Under the pieces are notes generated by a model that was given only the letters and a program-made list of their open reading frames with translations, did no database searches and was not told where the DNA came from. 64,000 nt of DNA from assembly GCF_000372745.1 (NCBI RefSeq), contig NZ_KB889695.1, forward strand, positions 1 to 64,000, written 5' to 3'. Positions 52,802-61,194 of the stretch are shown here, one piece after another; position 1 is the stretch's first letter, and each line of letters starts with the position of its first letter. Source of the DNA: Embleya scabrispora DSM 41855. Lineage in GTDB: Bacteria > Actinomycetota > Actinomycetes > Streptomycetales > Streptomycetaceae. The translations under genes and the position numbers were made by a program.

Positions 52802-52962
52802 GTCAGCTCTCGTCGGAAGTCGCGTTGGACTTCCTCGGCCGCTACGCCTTCACCCGCACGCCGGCGGCCGGGCTGCGCCCGCTGCGTGACCCGAGCACCG
52901 ACGAGAAAGCGGCCGACGACGAGAACAGCTGACCGCTTCCAGCGGTCAGGTCGTTCTGGTTG

Positions 52963-53751
52963 CTACTCGGCCTGCAGGACGAAGAACAGGAAGCACAGGA
53001 AGCGCGGCTCGGCCGCGATGGCCTCGGGGAACATCTCGCGGGCGGCGGGATCAGGATCCGGCTCGCTGATGACCGTTATCCGGAAACCGGCCCCGATGAA
53101 AGCCTCGATCATCGCGTGCAGCGGCCTGCTCCATCTGCTCACCAGGGCGGTCTGGCCGCCTATGGTCCACTCTACGGTCCATTTGGTGGTGTCGAAGTAG
53201 TTGCACTCGGCCTCGCGACCGGCCTCGCGGTGTATGAGGTTGATGGCAAAGGGATGGTCGACAGACGCGATCAGCCGACCGCCGGGCCTGAGTATGCGTC
53301 GCAGCTCGGCCAGCGCCGGCCCCCAGTCCTCCAGGTAGTGCAGCACCAGGGACGCCGCTACATCGTCGAACGTGTCATCAGCGTAAGGAAGCGGGCTGCC
53401 CAGGTCCGCCACCTGCAGGTCCGCACCGTCGCCGAGGCGCTGCCGAGCCAGCTCCAGCATCCCGGCACTCGCGTCGAAGCCACTCACAATGGCGCCACGG
53501 TCGCGCAGCGCGGCAAACAGGGACCCCGAGCCGCAGCCGGCGTCGAGGATCCGCCGGCCGGCCACGTCTCCAGCGAGGGCCAGCATCGCGGGCCGCTCGT
53601 AGTAGGCATTGACCAGGTTGGTTTCGTTTGCGGCCGCGTACGCCTCGGCGAAGCTGTTGTAGTCGTTGGTCTTCGACGGATCCACACTCACTGCGGACGG
53701 CGAGACCAGCCTGCTGGAAATCGCGTGCTCTTGGCGCTCGCTTGAGATCAT
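52963..53751 (-). CDS. SAM-dependent methyltransferase carried by the transposon
   Basis: This is a 262-aa class I methyltransferase. Motif I is RRILDAGCGSGSLFAALRDR (about 75-94), the acidic loop VSGFDASAGM, motif II-like DTFDDVAASLVLHYLEDW, and RRILRPGGRLIASVDHPF. It is the small-molecule methyltransferase type (UbiE/Methyltransf_11). ATG 53751 is chosen as the first start in coding-biased sequence. It is the only cargo gene of the Tn3 transposon and runs opposite to tnpA and the resolvase. Target unknown; antibiotic or metabolite modification is possible. Confidence 0.8.
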   Translation of the reverse strand: MISSERQEHAISSRLVSPSAVSVDPSKTNDYNSFAEAYAAANETNLVNAYYERPAMLALAGDVAGRRILDAGCGSGSLFAALRDRGAIVSGFDASAGMLELARQRLGDGADLQVADLGSPLPYADDTFDDVAASLVLHYLEDWGPALAELRRILRPGGRLIASVDHPFAINLIHREAGREAECNYFDTTKWTVEWTIGGQTALVSRWSRPLHAMIEAFIGAGFRITVISEPDPDPAAREMFPEAIAAEPRFLCFLFFVLQAE

Positions 53752-53954
53752 GGCGCGGGAGACGTGCGCCGCAGCAGTTCGGTTCCTGGCTGCGGCCAAC
53801 TGCTGCGCTGCGTCGTCGCACGGATCGATCTCGTCTACCCCGGAGTCCTCTCCCTGCCGGGCCACGCCGGTGCGGCGGGCCCTCCCGGATACAGCAAGCG
53901 CCCCCGGCGCTGGTGCCGGAGAGCCGAAGCGCGAGCGCAAGGCTCCCCGGGCCG

Positions 53955-54072
53955 GGTTTGTTTCATAGGCGACCGCTCGTGAAACACCCCGACGCCCGGA
54001 GGTCCACCTGCGGCGATCATGTTTCATGAGCTGTTGCAAACGACTGGATGTCTGAAACGCCCCCATGAAACG
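53955..54072. promoter_or_regulatory. candidate resolution (res) site
   Basis: Six copies of a TTTCAT/ATGAAA-type half-site in 118 bp directly before the resolvase: GTTTCAT at 53959, GTGAAAC at 53979, GTTTCAT at 54021, GCAAAC at 54036, TGAAAC at 54052 and ATGAAAC at 54065. They form three inverted pairs with different spacing, like subsites I-III bound by serine resolvases. The stretch is A/T-rich compared with its surroundings. Confidence 0.5.
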
Positions 54073-54081
54073 GTCTGAGGC

Positions 54082-54954
54082 GTGAACGACGACTTCAAGC
54101 TCGTGGAATCGCACGCCTGCCCGATGTCCACCTGCGCCGCCCCCGCGGGCTCCCCGTGCCGGACCGGCAAGGCCAAGGTGGCCATCCAGTACCACACCGC
54201 CCGCTTCCGCCTTGTGCCTCAACTCGCCAGGGCCCTCAGCATCCCGACCCCTGCCGTACGCAAGCCGGGCTCGGTCTGGACCGAGCTCCCCCGGCCCGCG
54301 AGCGCCGGCGCCGAGACGGTCGGACACGCCCGACTCGGGTACGCCCGCGCCTCGACCGCCCGACAGTCCCTGGACGCACAGCTCGACTCCCTCGCCGAAG
54401 CCGGGGTCACCCGGATCTTCTCGGAGAAGATCTCCACCCGTGCCACCAGACGCCCCGAGCTGGAGGCCGCGGTCAGGCTCGCCGGGGAGATCCGCTCCTC
54501 CGGCGTCGCCGTCACCCTCGTCGTCCACGAGCACAAACGGCTCGGCCGCGGCATCGAACTCGCCATGCTCGCCGAGGAACTGAAGGCGAGCGATGTCGGC
54601 CTGGAGTTCCTCGCAGGGGAACTGAAGGGCTCGCACGACCCCTCCGGCATCGTGTTCACCGTGCTGGCCGCCATGTCCGGCATGGAGCGCGAGTACATCC
54701 GCGACCGCACCCTCGAAGGCCACGAGTCCGCCCGCAACCGCGGCAAGACCATCGGTGGCGCTGGCGTCACCGACCCCGACATGCTCTCCATGGCCCTCCA
54801 CCTGCGCGACGAGAAGGAGATGAGCCTGCGCGACATCGCCAAGCGGCTCGTCATCACCACGGGCACGAAGAAGGGACAGCACCCCTCACCAGCCACCGTC
54901 ATGCGGATGCTGCGCGAACACGACGAACAGGCGGCAGCACTGGCGAGCGCCTGA
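54082..54954 (+). CDS. tnpR: serine recombinase (Tn3 resolvase, TnpR-like) with N-terminal zinc-finger-like part
   Basis: This is a 290-aa protein. Residues 10-41 form a C/H-rich motif (C13, C18, C26, H38 in ACPMSTCAAPAGSPC...YHTARF) resembling phage-type zinc fingers. The resolvase domain starts at about 85 with LGYARASTARQSLDAQLDSL (catalytic S91), REYIRDRT and the C-terminal HTH MSLRDIAKRLVI...SPATVMRMLREH. It would resolve Tn3 cointegrates at the repeats just upstream. GTG 54082 is the start; the gene ends 20 bp before the right terminal repeat. The N-terminal finger is unusual for TnpR. Confidence 0.85.
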   Translation: MNDDFKLVESHACPMSTCAAPAGSPCRTGKAKVAIQYHTARFRLVPQLARALSIPTPAVRKPGSVWTELPRPASAGAETVGHARLGYARASTARQSLDAQLDSLAEAGVTRIFSEKISTRATRRPELEAAVRLAGEIRSSGVAVTLVVHEHKRLGRGIELAMLAEELKASDVGLEFLAGELKGSHDPSGIVFTVLAAMSGMEREYIRDRTLEGHESARNRGKTIGGAGVTDPDMLSMALHLRDEKEMSLRDIAKRLVITTGTKKGQHPSPATVMRMLREHDEQAAALASA

Positions 54955-54974
54955 CCGCTGCGACCCCTGCCGCT

Positions 54975-55011
54975 ACTTTGCACCGTGGGTCAGAGATAGG
55001 AGACCGGGGCC
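54975..55011 (-). repeat. right terminal inverted repeat of the Tn3 transposon
   Basis: ACTTTGCACCGTGGG to GACCGGGGCC; inverted copy of 49359-49395 with a single mismatch. Directly followed by the GTAGA duplication. Confidence 0.93.
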
Positions 55012-55235
55012 GTAGATGCTGGCCAGGCCCGGGTTTCGCCCCTTGCGCTTGCCGGTGGGGATGATCAGGTCGAGGCCGGCGGCTCGGCGTCGCAGCACGG
55101 TGTGCAGCATGTCGTCGGTGGTGACGGGCGGCCGGCCGCCGTGCTTGCCCTTGCGGGCGGCGGCGTCGAGTCCTTCGAGGGTGGCCTCGCAGCAGCCACG
55201 GTCCCGCCCACTCCTGCCGCCGGTGGCGGAGCACG
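55012..55235 (-). pseudogene. upstream part of the serine recombinase split by the Tn3 transposon
   Basis: The minus strand reads EATLEGLDAAARKGKHGGRP, PVTTDDMLHTVLRRRAAGLD, LIIPTGKRKGRNPGLASIY and then enters the transposon end. LEGLDAAARxGxxGGRPPVTTDD is the hinge after the catalytic domain of resolvase/invertase proteins. The catalytic N-terminus is not found upstream, so the gene was truncated as well as interrupted. It continues at 49258-49358. Confidence 0.7.
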
Positions 55236-55392
55236 TGGTGGCCGGCGGCGCTGCGCGCGAGCAGGACCGAGTTGTCGCGGACGTAGGTGTCGGGGGTTGA
55301 GCAACATCGGAACGAAAACCGGCGCTAAGCCTTCGTCTGGCCTGGTGGACGGCTGACGGAGTGTGCGCAGTGGGAGAGTTCCGAGATTGAGG

Positions 55393-55487
55393 CACAGATA
55401 ATCCCCTATTATCTGTGGCAATTCCCCGCGCGAGCTGAGCAGACCGTTCTCGGGGCCGAGGCGAAGCGACCCCGTTATCTGTGGCAA
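55393..55487. promoter_or_regulatory. repeats upstream of integrase (possible attachment or recombinase-binding sites)
   Basis: CACAGATAA (55393-55401) and TTATCTGTG (55409-55417) form a perfect 9-bp dyad around TCCCCTA. A third copy, TTATCTGTGGCAA (55475-55487), repeats 55409-55421 in direct orientation and ends 3 bp before the integrase ATG. Such core and arm repeats in front of a tyrosine recombinase suit binding or crossover sites. Confidence 0.45.
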
Positions 55488-55490
55488 GGC

Positions 55491-56480
55491 ATGCGAGGGG
55501 GCCGGGTGGCGGAACTCGTGGCGCTGCCGGTTGCGGCCGGGCCGACGGTGCGGGCGGCGGCGGACGCGTTCCTCGACGCGCAGCCGAACCCGAACACTGC
55601 CCGTGCGTACACCACCGCCGTCGGCAAGGTCGCCGAACATCTCGGTGACGCCCGGCCGCTTGCGTCGGTCGCCGACGACGAGGTCGGCCAGGCCCTCGAA
55701 CTTCAGTGGGGCGGCGCAGCGGTCAACACGTGGAACGCGCGGCGCGCGGCGGTGCTGTCCTGGCTGGGCTGGTGCCACGTGCGCGGGTACGCAGCGCCGG
55801 CGGTGCCTGCGTGGGCCAAGCGCCTCGCACCGCCGGACTCGGTCACGCCGGTGCGCTCCAAGACTGCGGTCGACCGGCTGATCGCGCGGCGCGAGGTCGG
55901 GCTGCGGGAGAAGACGCTCTACCAGATGCTGTACGAGACCGCCGCGCGCGCCGAGGAAATCCTCGGGTTGAACATCGAAGACCTGGACCTCGCCCAGCGA
56001 CGCGCGCCGGTCAAAGCCAAGGGCGCCGCCACGCGCCGACGTGGGTCGGCCGCCCGCGAGGACGCGGTGCGCGAATGGGTGTACTTGGATGCAGGCACCG
56101 CGCGGCTCCTGCCGCGCCTGCTCAAGGGGCGAACGCGCGGGCCGGTGTTCACCACCCACCGCAGGCCCGCGCCGGGCAAGGTCGTGGGTCTGCGGGACGT
56201 GTGCCCGGACACCGGGATGGCGAGACTGTCGTACGGCCAGGCACGCGCGCTGCTGGACCGGCATACCGCCCTGGCCGGGTCGGGAACCGGGTGGGACCTG
56301 CACGAGTTCCGGCACAGCGCGCTCACTCACCTCGGCCGCACGCCAGGCGTGAACCTGTTGCTGCTGATGGCCAAGTCGAGGCATCGCAAGGCCGATGGCC
56401 TGCGTCTCTACTTCCACCCCACCGGCGAGGACGTCGCCGCGCTCACCGCGCATCTCGCTCCCGGTGACGCCCGCCGCTGA
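55491..56480 (+). CDS. tyrosine recombinase / integrase
   Basis: This is a 329-aa phage-type integrase. The N-terminal SAM-like domain ([20 protein letters not shown]) is followed by the catalytic domain with [20 protein letters not shown] (first Arg), the box [12 protein letters not shown] (H-x-x-R) and [16 protein letters not shown] (catalytic Tyr). ATG 55491 or GTG 55506 could start it. It belongs to the same subfamily as the broken integrase at 29882-30657. No linked excisionase is seen. The nearby TTATCTGTG repeats may be its sites. Confidence 0.85.
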   Translation: MRGGRVAELVALPVAAGPTVRAAADAFLDAQPNPNTARAYTTAVGKVAEHLGDARPLASVADDEVGQALELQWGGAAVNTWNARRAAVLSWLGWCHVRGYAAPAVPAWAKRLAPPDSVTPVRSKTAVDRLIARREVGLREKTLYQMLYETAARAEEILGLNIEDLDLAQRRAPVKAKGAATRRRGSAAREDAVREWVYLDAGTARLLPRLLKGRTRGPVFTTHRRPAPGKVVGLRDVCPDTGMARLSYGQARALLDRHTALAGSGTGWDLHEFRHSALTHLGRTPGVNLLLLMAKSRHRKADGLRLYFHPTGEDVAALTAHLAPGDARR

Positions 56481-56500
56481 AGCTGCTCACGTCATCGGGT

Positions 56501-57577
56501 TCAGGACGCTGGCTCACTCCAGCGGTAGAGCGTCTCGCTCGTGCTGTCGTAGGTCAGCCACGTCCCATCGCCGAGCGGGCGCACATAGCTGCCGTTGGCG
56601 CCGGTGGGGTACGTCGGCGTCCCACGTATTTCGAGGGTCCGGCCGTCCAGGAGCCAGTGTCGGACTGCTCGTTCCGAGTCCTCGTCTGCGTCGACCGTCG
56701 TGGCGATGACGGTGCCGCCGTCGACGAAGCCGCATCCGTAGTCCCACCACGCCGGGTCCTTGCCATCGGCGGCCTCGGGCGCTCCGGTGGCGAGGACGGT
56801 GCCGTCCAGCATGTGAAGTCGCACGTCGGTTCCGTAGTGCTCGACCGTCAGGAAGCCCGCGTGGTCCGGATGGACGTCCGTCAGGATGCGGTCCATTCCG
56901 TCGTTCAGATCCCAGCTGGTCAGCTTCTCGCCGTCCCAGCGCGCCCAGTAGAGCAGGATGCCGTCCTGGCCCATACCGATGCACAGGCCGACGTGGATGC
57001 CGTCCGGGTGGGACACGTGATGCGAGCCGGCAGCGGCACTGTCGAGCCGCAGTTGGGCCAGCTCCCGTCCGTCCCGGGCATCCAGGACGACCCAACACTC
57101 GTGCCAGTCGTCCCAATCTCGGTCATGGACGCCGACCACGACATGCGCCCACACGAGCCGACCGTCGTCGGAGACGCGGCAGGAGCCGTGTTCGAGGCCG
57201 CGGCACACCTCCTGCTCGTCCCCCGTGTGGGAGTGACCGAACGCCGGTCCCCAGCAACTGTGCCGGTACTCCCACAGCGTCTCGCCGGCGCTGCTGACAG
57301 CCCGCACCGCGCGTTGGCCGGAGAACACCGCGAACGCGGCGTCGGGGCTCACCGAGTCGACACCGCGGTCCCACCCCGGCCACGGAACCGGGAAGACCGC
57401 AGTCGGCGCGGTTTCGCCGGTGAAGAGCTCGTCGAGGTCGTAGACCTCCAGCTCGTGCCCGTTCCGGATCAGCGTGCGGCGTGCCCAGCCACTGCGGCTC
57501 TCCAACGCGTAGCCGTTGACCAGGGCGTCACCCCCCGGCAGCCGTACCGAGTCGCGAAGTTGTGCAGTTATCGACAT
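56501..57577 (-). CDS. hypothetical beta-propeller-like protein
   Basis: This is a 358-aa soluble protein without a signal peptide. Repeated short strands with W and D/G turns (SPDAAFAVFSGQRAVRAVSS, DDGRLVWAHVVVGVHDRDWD, YGCGFVDGGTVIATTVDADE, LGDGTWLTYDSTSETLYRWS) suggest a WD40- or quinoprotein-like propeller. Such proteins are common in streptomycetes without known role. It lies between the integrase and the nested Tn3 remains and ends 20 bp from the convergent integrase. Confidence 0.6.
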   Translation of the reverse strand: MSITAQLRDSVRLPGGDALVNGYALESRSGWARRTLIRNGHELEVYDLDELFTGETAPTAVFPVPWPGWDRGVDSVSPDAAFAVFSGQRAVRAVSSAGETLWEYRHSCWGPAFGHSHTGDEQEVCRGLEHGSCRVSDDGRLVWAHVVVGVHDRDWDDWHECWVVLDARDGRELAQLRLDSAAAGSHHVSHPDGIHVGLCIGMGQDGILLYWARWDGEKLTSWDLNDGMDRILTDVHPDHAGFLTVEHYGTDVRLHMLDGTVLATGAPEAADGKDPAWWDYGCGFVDGGTVIATTVDADEDSERAVRHWLLDGRTLEIRGTPTYPTGANGSYVRPLGDGTWLTYDSTSETLYRWSEPAS

Positions 57578-57724
57578 GCGCGAAAGCTAGCGAATCCCAC
57601 TGACGGGTTCGTTGTCGGGCAGATCGGAGCTCCGGTCGGCTCCCACTCGACCCCCGTGTTCAGCACGCCGCAGGCGCGCACCGTGCCCACAATCCGCCGC
57701 CGCGCGGCCTCCCGGAAGGACGTG

Positions 57725-57817
57725 TCATTCGTCGTCGGCCTCGGCGGCGATGCTGTCCCGCAAGGGACGCAGGCCGCCTGGCAGTTCGGGGAGCTTGAAG
57801 GAGTACCGGCCGAGCAT
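57725..57817 (-). pseudogene. Tn3-family transposase, C-terminal piece
   Basis: The minus strand reads MLGRYSFKLPELPGGLRPLR, then DSIAAEADDE and stop. This is the typical C-terminus of the Tn3 transposase family whose preceding piece ends ...SPFVRHHVN at 61195. The Tn554-like element (57818-61194) separates the two pieces. The join is exact: HHVN followed by MLGRYSF. Confidence 0.85.
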
Positions 57818-57918
57818 GTCCTTATCTGGACACCTTCGAGTGGCCGCGGCGGCTGCCTCGTGGCCGCAGGCTCGCCGGGCTCGTTGAGCCGGTCGAGTGA
57901 CGGTTCCGGGAGGCACGG

Positions 57919-59058
57919 GTGCAGGTTCTGAAAGAGCGTCAGGGCGGGATCGTTCGACGGGTGCGGCTCGTGGACGACGACGGGGAACCGGTGGGGCCCG
58001 CTTGTCGGTTCCTGGACCATCTCGGCGACCGGGAGTTCTCACCGCACACGTTGAGCGCGTACGCCTACGACCTGCAATACCTGTTCACGTTCCTGCGCTC
58101 GGAGGGCCTGGACTGGCAGGGATTCCGGTCGCCGGACGCCCTGCGTCTGCTGGCCTTTCTGCGTCGCACGCCCTCACGGCGGCCGGCTCAACGACTCGGG
58201 CTGACCGTGATTGCCGGTGGAGCGAGCGCGCCGGGCCGGTTGTTGGCGCCCTCGACGGTGAACCGGATCCTCGCGGCGGTCTCGAGCTTCTACGACTGGG
58301 CGATCGTCGCCGAGGAGTACGACGGCGAGACGTCGCCCATGCAGACCCGCCTCGATCCCGCGCTGGCCCGAGTCCCCGCCCGGCACCAGCCGTTCATGGG
58401 CCGGGCCAGCAGGCAGCAGCCGATCCGCCGCACGGTGACGGTGAAGCAACCCAGGCGTCTCCCGCGCCCGATGGACGAACCCGCGTTGGAGGAGTTCCTC
58501 GGCGGCCTGAAGAGGCTTCGCGACCTGGCCGTCTTCCTGCTCATGCTCGACGGTGGACTTCGTCCCGGCGAAGTCCTCTCGCTGCACGTCGGCGACATCT
58601 CCTACGGACGGCGCCGGGTGACCGTCCGCAAGCGCGACGACCATCCGCGCGGAGTGCGCGGGAAGTCGCGCACCGAACGCGTCGTCGACGTCCACGAGCC
58701 GCGAACCCTGGACGCGGTGAGCCGCTACGTGATGCACGAACGCCCCATGGAGGCGACCAGCCCGTTCGTCTTCCTCATTGGCGGCGACGGTCTTCGACGC
58801 CTGGAACCGCTCGGCTACGACGCGGTCGTGCGGTTGTTCTCGCGCCGCATGGCCAAGCTCGGACTGCGCACGCCCGAGACCACGCCCCACGCCCTGCGGC
58901 ACACGCACGCCACCGCGATGTGGGAGGGCGGCATGCGCGAACTGGCCCTGCAGAAAAGACTCGGACACGCGTCCCCCGAATCGACGAAGGTCTACACCCG
59001 CGTCTCCGACGACGCCGTCCTCGCCGAGTACACCCGCGCGTTGGAGAACAACCGGTGA
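57919..59058 (+). CDS. tyrosine recombinase, Tn554 TnpA-like
   Basis: This is a 379-aa protein. The N-terminal core-binding domain (SPHTLSAYAYDLQYLFTFLR) is followed by the catalytic domain with LMLDGGLRPGEVLSLHVGDI (first Arg), TPHALRHTHATAMWEGG (H-x-L-R-H) and LGHASPESTKVYTRVSD (catalytic Tyr). Length and linkage to the larger recombinase match TnpA of Tn554. GTG 57919 has GGGAGG upstream. Its stop overlaps the next start (GTGA), so both recombinases are made together. Confidence 0.87.
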   Translation: MQVLKERQGGIVRRVRLVDDDGEPVGPACRFLDHLGDREFSPHTLSAYAYDLQYLFTFLRSEGLDWQGFRSPDALRLLAFLRRTPSRRPAQRLGLTVIAGGASAPGRLLAPSTVNRILAAVSSFYDWAIVAEEYDGETSPMQTRLDPALARVPARHQPFMGRASRQQPIRRTVTVKQPRRLPRPMDEPALEEFLGGLKRLRDLAVFLLMLDGGLRPGEVLSLHVGDISYGRRRVTVRKRDDHPRGVRGKSRTERVVDVHEPRTLDAVSRYVMHERPMEATSPFVFLIGGDGLRRLEPLGYDAVVRLFSRRMAKLGLRTPETTPHALRHTHATAMWEGGMRELALQKRLGHASPESTKVYTRVSDDAVLAEYTRALENNR

Positions 59059-61160
59059 CCGTCACGGCCCTGGCGCCGACTCCCGACTCGCCGCGGCGAC
59101 GCCACGCCTCGCGCGAGGAATACGCCGCCTGGGTCCGCGCCACGTTCGCGGGTTCACGCGGCACGATCAGTACGAGACTGTGGTTCTACGACCGGTTCGT
59201 GAAACTCTGGCCCGACCTGGACGAGTGGTTCGCGGCACCGCTGCTGACACGGCTGGACCTGGACGCCGACACGCCGCCCGAACCCGGCAAACGCTACGGG
59301 CCCTCGCACGAAGCGGGCTCCTATCTCGCCTACCTGTCCTTGACCCACCGCCTGCCGATGGATGCCGGCTGGGTGCTGGCCCGCAACTTCGACAGCCTGT
59401 TCAACCCACGGGTCGCCCCCGGTCTGGGCATGGACCTCGACGCCGTCGACGCGCTCGACCGGCGCCAGCGACAACTGGGCTACCGCAACGGCCGGACCGC
59501 GCTGACCTGGGCGATCGCGCGACTCGTCCTCTGGAAGGGTGACCCGGAAATCGGGGCGGTCGGCTATGAGGACCTGACCGCGTTCGCCGACGAGATCCGG
59601 CGTTGGTGCGCGCTGCCGGAGGCTCGGATCGTTCGGACCGCCCACGTTCACCGCACCCGCCGCAACCACGACCCGAGCGTGCTGGTCACCGAGTTCGAGA
59701 AGGCGTGCCTGACCCGATTGCACGTCCTGCACGTGTTGCTGTTCAACACGGGACGGATCGCGCAGACCCCTTTCCGCGGGCCCCGGACCGGAGAGGTCTG
59801 GCGCGAGGAACTCACCCCGCCCGACCTGCCGACCCCACTCACGGCACCGGTCGATCGATGGCTCTCGGGACGGCTGCAGAGCACCGATCGCGCGACGTCG
59901 GTGCGCCATGCGCGCGACGCGTTCCGCTACTTCCTGCGCTGGCTCGCGAAGACCCATCCCGAACTGGCCTGTCTCGACGAGCTGACGCGCACCCACGTCG
60001 AAGGGTTCCTCGCCCACCTGCACGAGCACGTCAACGAGCGCACGGGTCGACCGTTGTCGGCGCGCACGCGCTACACCTACATCAGTCCGCTGCTGCAGTT
60101 CTTCCGAGAGACCAGCCAGTGGGGCTGGTCGGACGTCCCCGCCCGGCCACTGCTGGGACGCTCCGACATGCCCAAGCTGCCGATGCGGCTGCCCCGGTTC
60201 ATCCCCCGCGACGAACTGGATCGGTTGATGGAGGCGGTCGAGGAGTTGACGGACCCGCATCAGCGGGCCGCGATGCTCCTGTTGCGGTGGAGCGGCGCCC
60301 GCCGCGGCGAGATCATGCGGTTGGCCATCGACTGCCTGGACGCCTACCCGGACGGCTATCCGAGGTTGCGGATTCCGGTCGGCAAGACCTACACCGAGCG
60401 CATGATCCCGCTCCACCCGCAGGCGGCCGACGCCCTGCGCGTCCTGATCGACGCCGCGAAGGACGGCAATGCCGCCGCCCGCCACGACGCCTGGGCGCAA
60501 CAAGCGGTCCGCTACGTGTTCATGCGCCGCGGCATGCCGATGGGCAAACACTTCCTCTTCAAGGACGCGCTGGAGATCGCCTGCACCAAGGCCGGGCTCG
60601 TCGACGGCGACGGCCGCCCCACCGTCACGGCCCACCGGTTCCGTCACACCGTCGGGACGCAACTCGCCGAAGGCGGCGCCCAGATCCAGACCATCATGGC
60701 GATCCTCGGGCATCGCAACGCGCAGATGTCGGCCACCTACTCCCACATCAGCGACCCCGTCCTCAAGGAACAGTACGAGAGGGTCATCGCCGCCGGCGGA
60801 CGCATCGCGGGCCCTGCCGCCCAAACACTGCTCAGTCTGACCATCGGCGAGGACACCCTCGACTGGCTGAAGACGAACTTCTTCAAGAGCGAGCTCGAAC
60901 TCGGTCATTGCCTACGGGCACCCGCCGAAGGCCCCTGCGAGTGCGACCTCTATCTGCGTTGCTCGAAGTTCCTCACCACCAGCGAGTACGCACCCCGCCC
61001 GCGAGCCCGACTCGCCCGCGAACGGCAACTCGCCCAGGACGCCGTCGAACGCGGCTGGCCCCGCGAGGTCGAACGCCACCACGCCATCGCCGACCGGATC
61101 CGCGGCCTCCTCACAGACCTCGACGAGAGCACCGAACCCGGCCCCGACGACCACTGTTGA
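59055..61160 (+). CDS. tyrosine recombinase, Tn554 TnpB-like
   Basis: This is a 701-aa protein. About 300 extra N-terminal residues precede a core-binding domain (RTRYTYISPLLQFFRETSQW) and a catalytic domain with LLLRWSGARRGEIMRLAIDC (Arg), VTAHRFRHTVGTQLAEGG (H-x-x-R-H) and LGHRNAQMSATYSHISD (Tyr). The C-terminus has a Cys cluster (GHCLRAPAEGPCECDLYLRC) typical of TnpB-type recombinases. TnpB of Tn554 is about 630 aa, so this is somewhat longer. It acts with the upstream recombinase in excision and insertion. Confidence 0.87.
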   Translation: MTVTALAPTPDSPRRRHASREEYAAWVRATFAGSRGTISTRLWFYDRFVKLWPDLDEWFAAPLLTRLDLDADTPPEPGKRYGPSHEAGSYLAYLSLTHRLPMDAGWVLARNFDSLFNPRVAPGLGMDLDAVDALDRRQRQLGYRNGRTALTWAIARLVLWKGDPEIGAVGYEDLTAFADEIRRWCALPEARIVRTAHVHRTRRNHDPSVLVTEFEKACLTRLHVLHVLLFNTGRIAQTPFRGPRTGEVWREELTPPDLPTPLTAPVDRWLSGRLQSTDRATSVRHARDAFRYFLRWLAKTHPELACLDELTRTHVEGFLAHLHEHVNERTGRPLSARTRYTYISPLLQFFRETSQWGWSDVPARPLLGRSDMPKLPMRLPRFIPRDELDRLMEAVEELTDPHQRAAMLLLRWSGARRGEIMRLAIDCLDAYPDGYPRLRIPVGKTYTERMIPLHPQAADALRVLIDAAKDGNAAARHDAWAQQAVRYVFMRRGMPMGKHFLFKDALEIACTKAGLVDGDGRPTVTAHRFRHTVGTQLAEGGAQIQTIMAILGHRNAQMSATYSHISDPVLKEQYERVIAAGGRIAGPAAQTLLSLTIGEDTLDWLKTNFFKSELELGHCLRAPAEGPCECDLYLRCSKFLTTSEYAPRPRARLARERQLAQDAVERGWPREVERHHAIADRIRGLLTDLDESTEPGPDDHC

Positions 61161-61194
61161 AGGACTCCGCGTTCCGAAAAACGTCCAGATAAAT

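Larger units (their letters stand above)
49359..55011 (+). mobile_element. complete Tn3-family transposon (5653 bp)
   Basis: Terminal inverted repeats of 37 bp (49359-49395 and 54975-55011) differ at one position and start with GGCCCCGGTCTCC. They are flanked by the direct 5-bp duplication GTAGA (49354-49358 and 55012-55016), the hallmark of Tn3 insertion. Contents: tnpA (49482), a small gene (52463), a methyltransferase on the minus strand (52963), a resolution-site region (53955) and a serine recombinase (54082). The transposon sits inside another serine recombinase gene. Intact ends, intact large ORFs and the perfect duplication suggest recent, possibly functional insertion. Confidence 0.93.
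57818..61194 (+). mobile_element. Tn554-like element with two tyrosine recombinases
   Basis: This 3377-bp insert lies in a Tn3 transposase gene. The inner ends carry TTATCTGGAC (57822-57831) and GTCCAGATAA (61183-61192), a 10-bp inverted repeat. Removing 57818-61194 joins GAGCAT to GTTGAC and restores the transposase frame without any duplicated or lost base, as expected for site-specific, duplication-free Tn554-type insertion. It encodes only the coupled TnpA-like (57919) and TnpB-like (59055) recombinases; no TnpC or cargo gene is visible. Confidence 0.85.

Noticed and set aside
57604-57642. GGGTTCGTTGTCGGGCAGAT... considered as the left terminal repeat of the nested Tn3 element
   Set aside because: The partner end lies outside the window, so no inverted copy can be verified; left unannotated.
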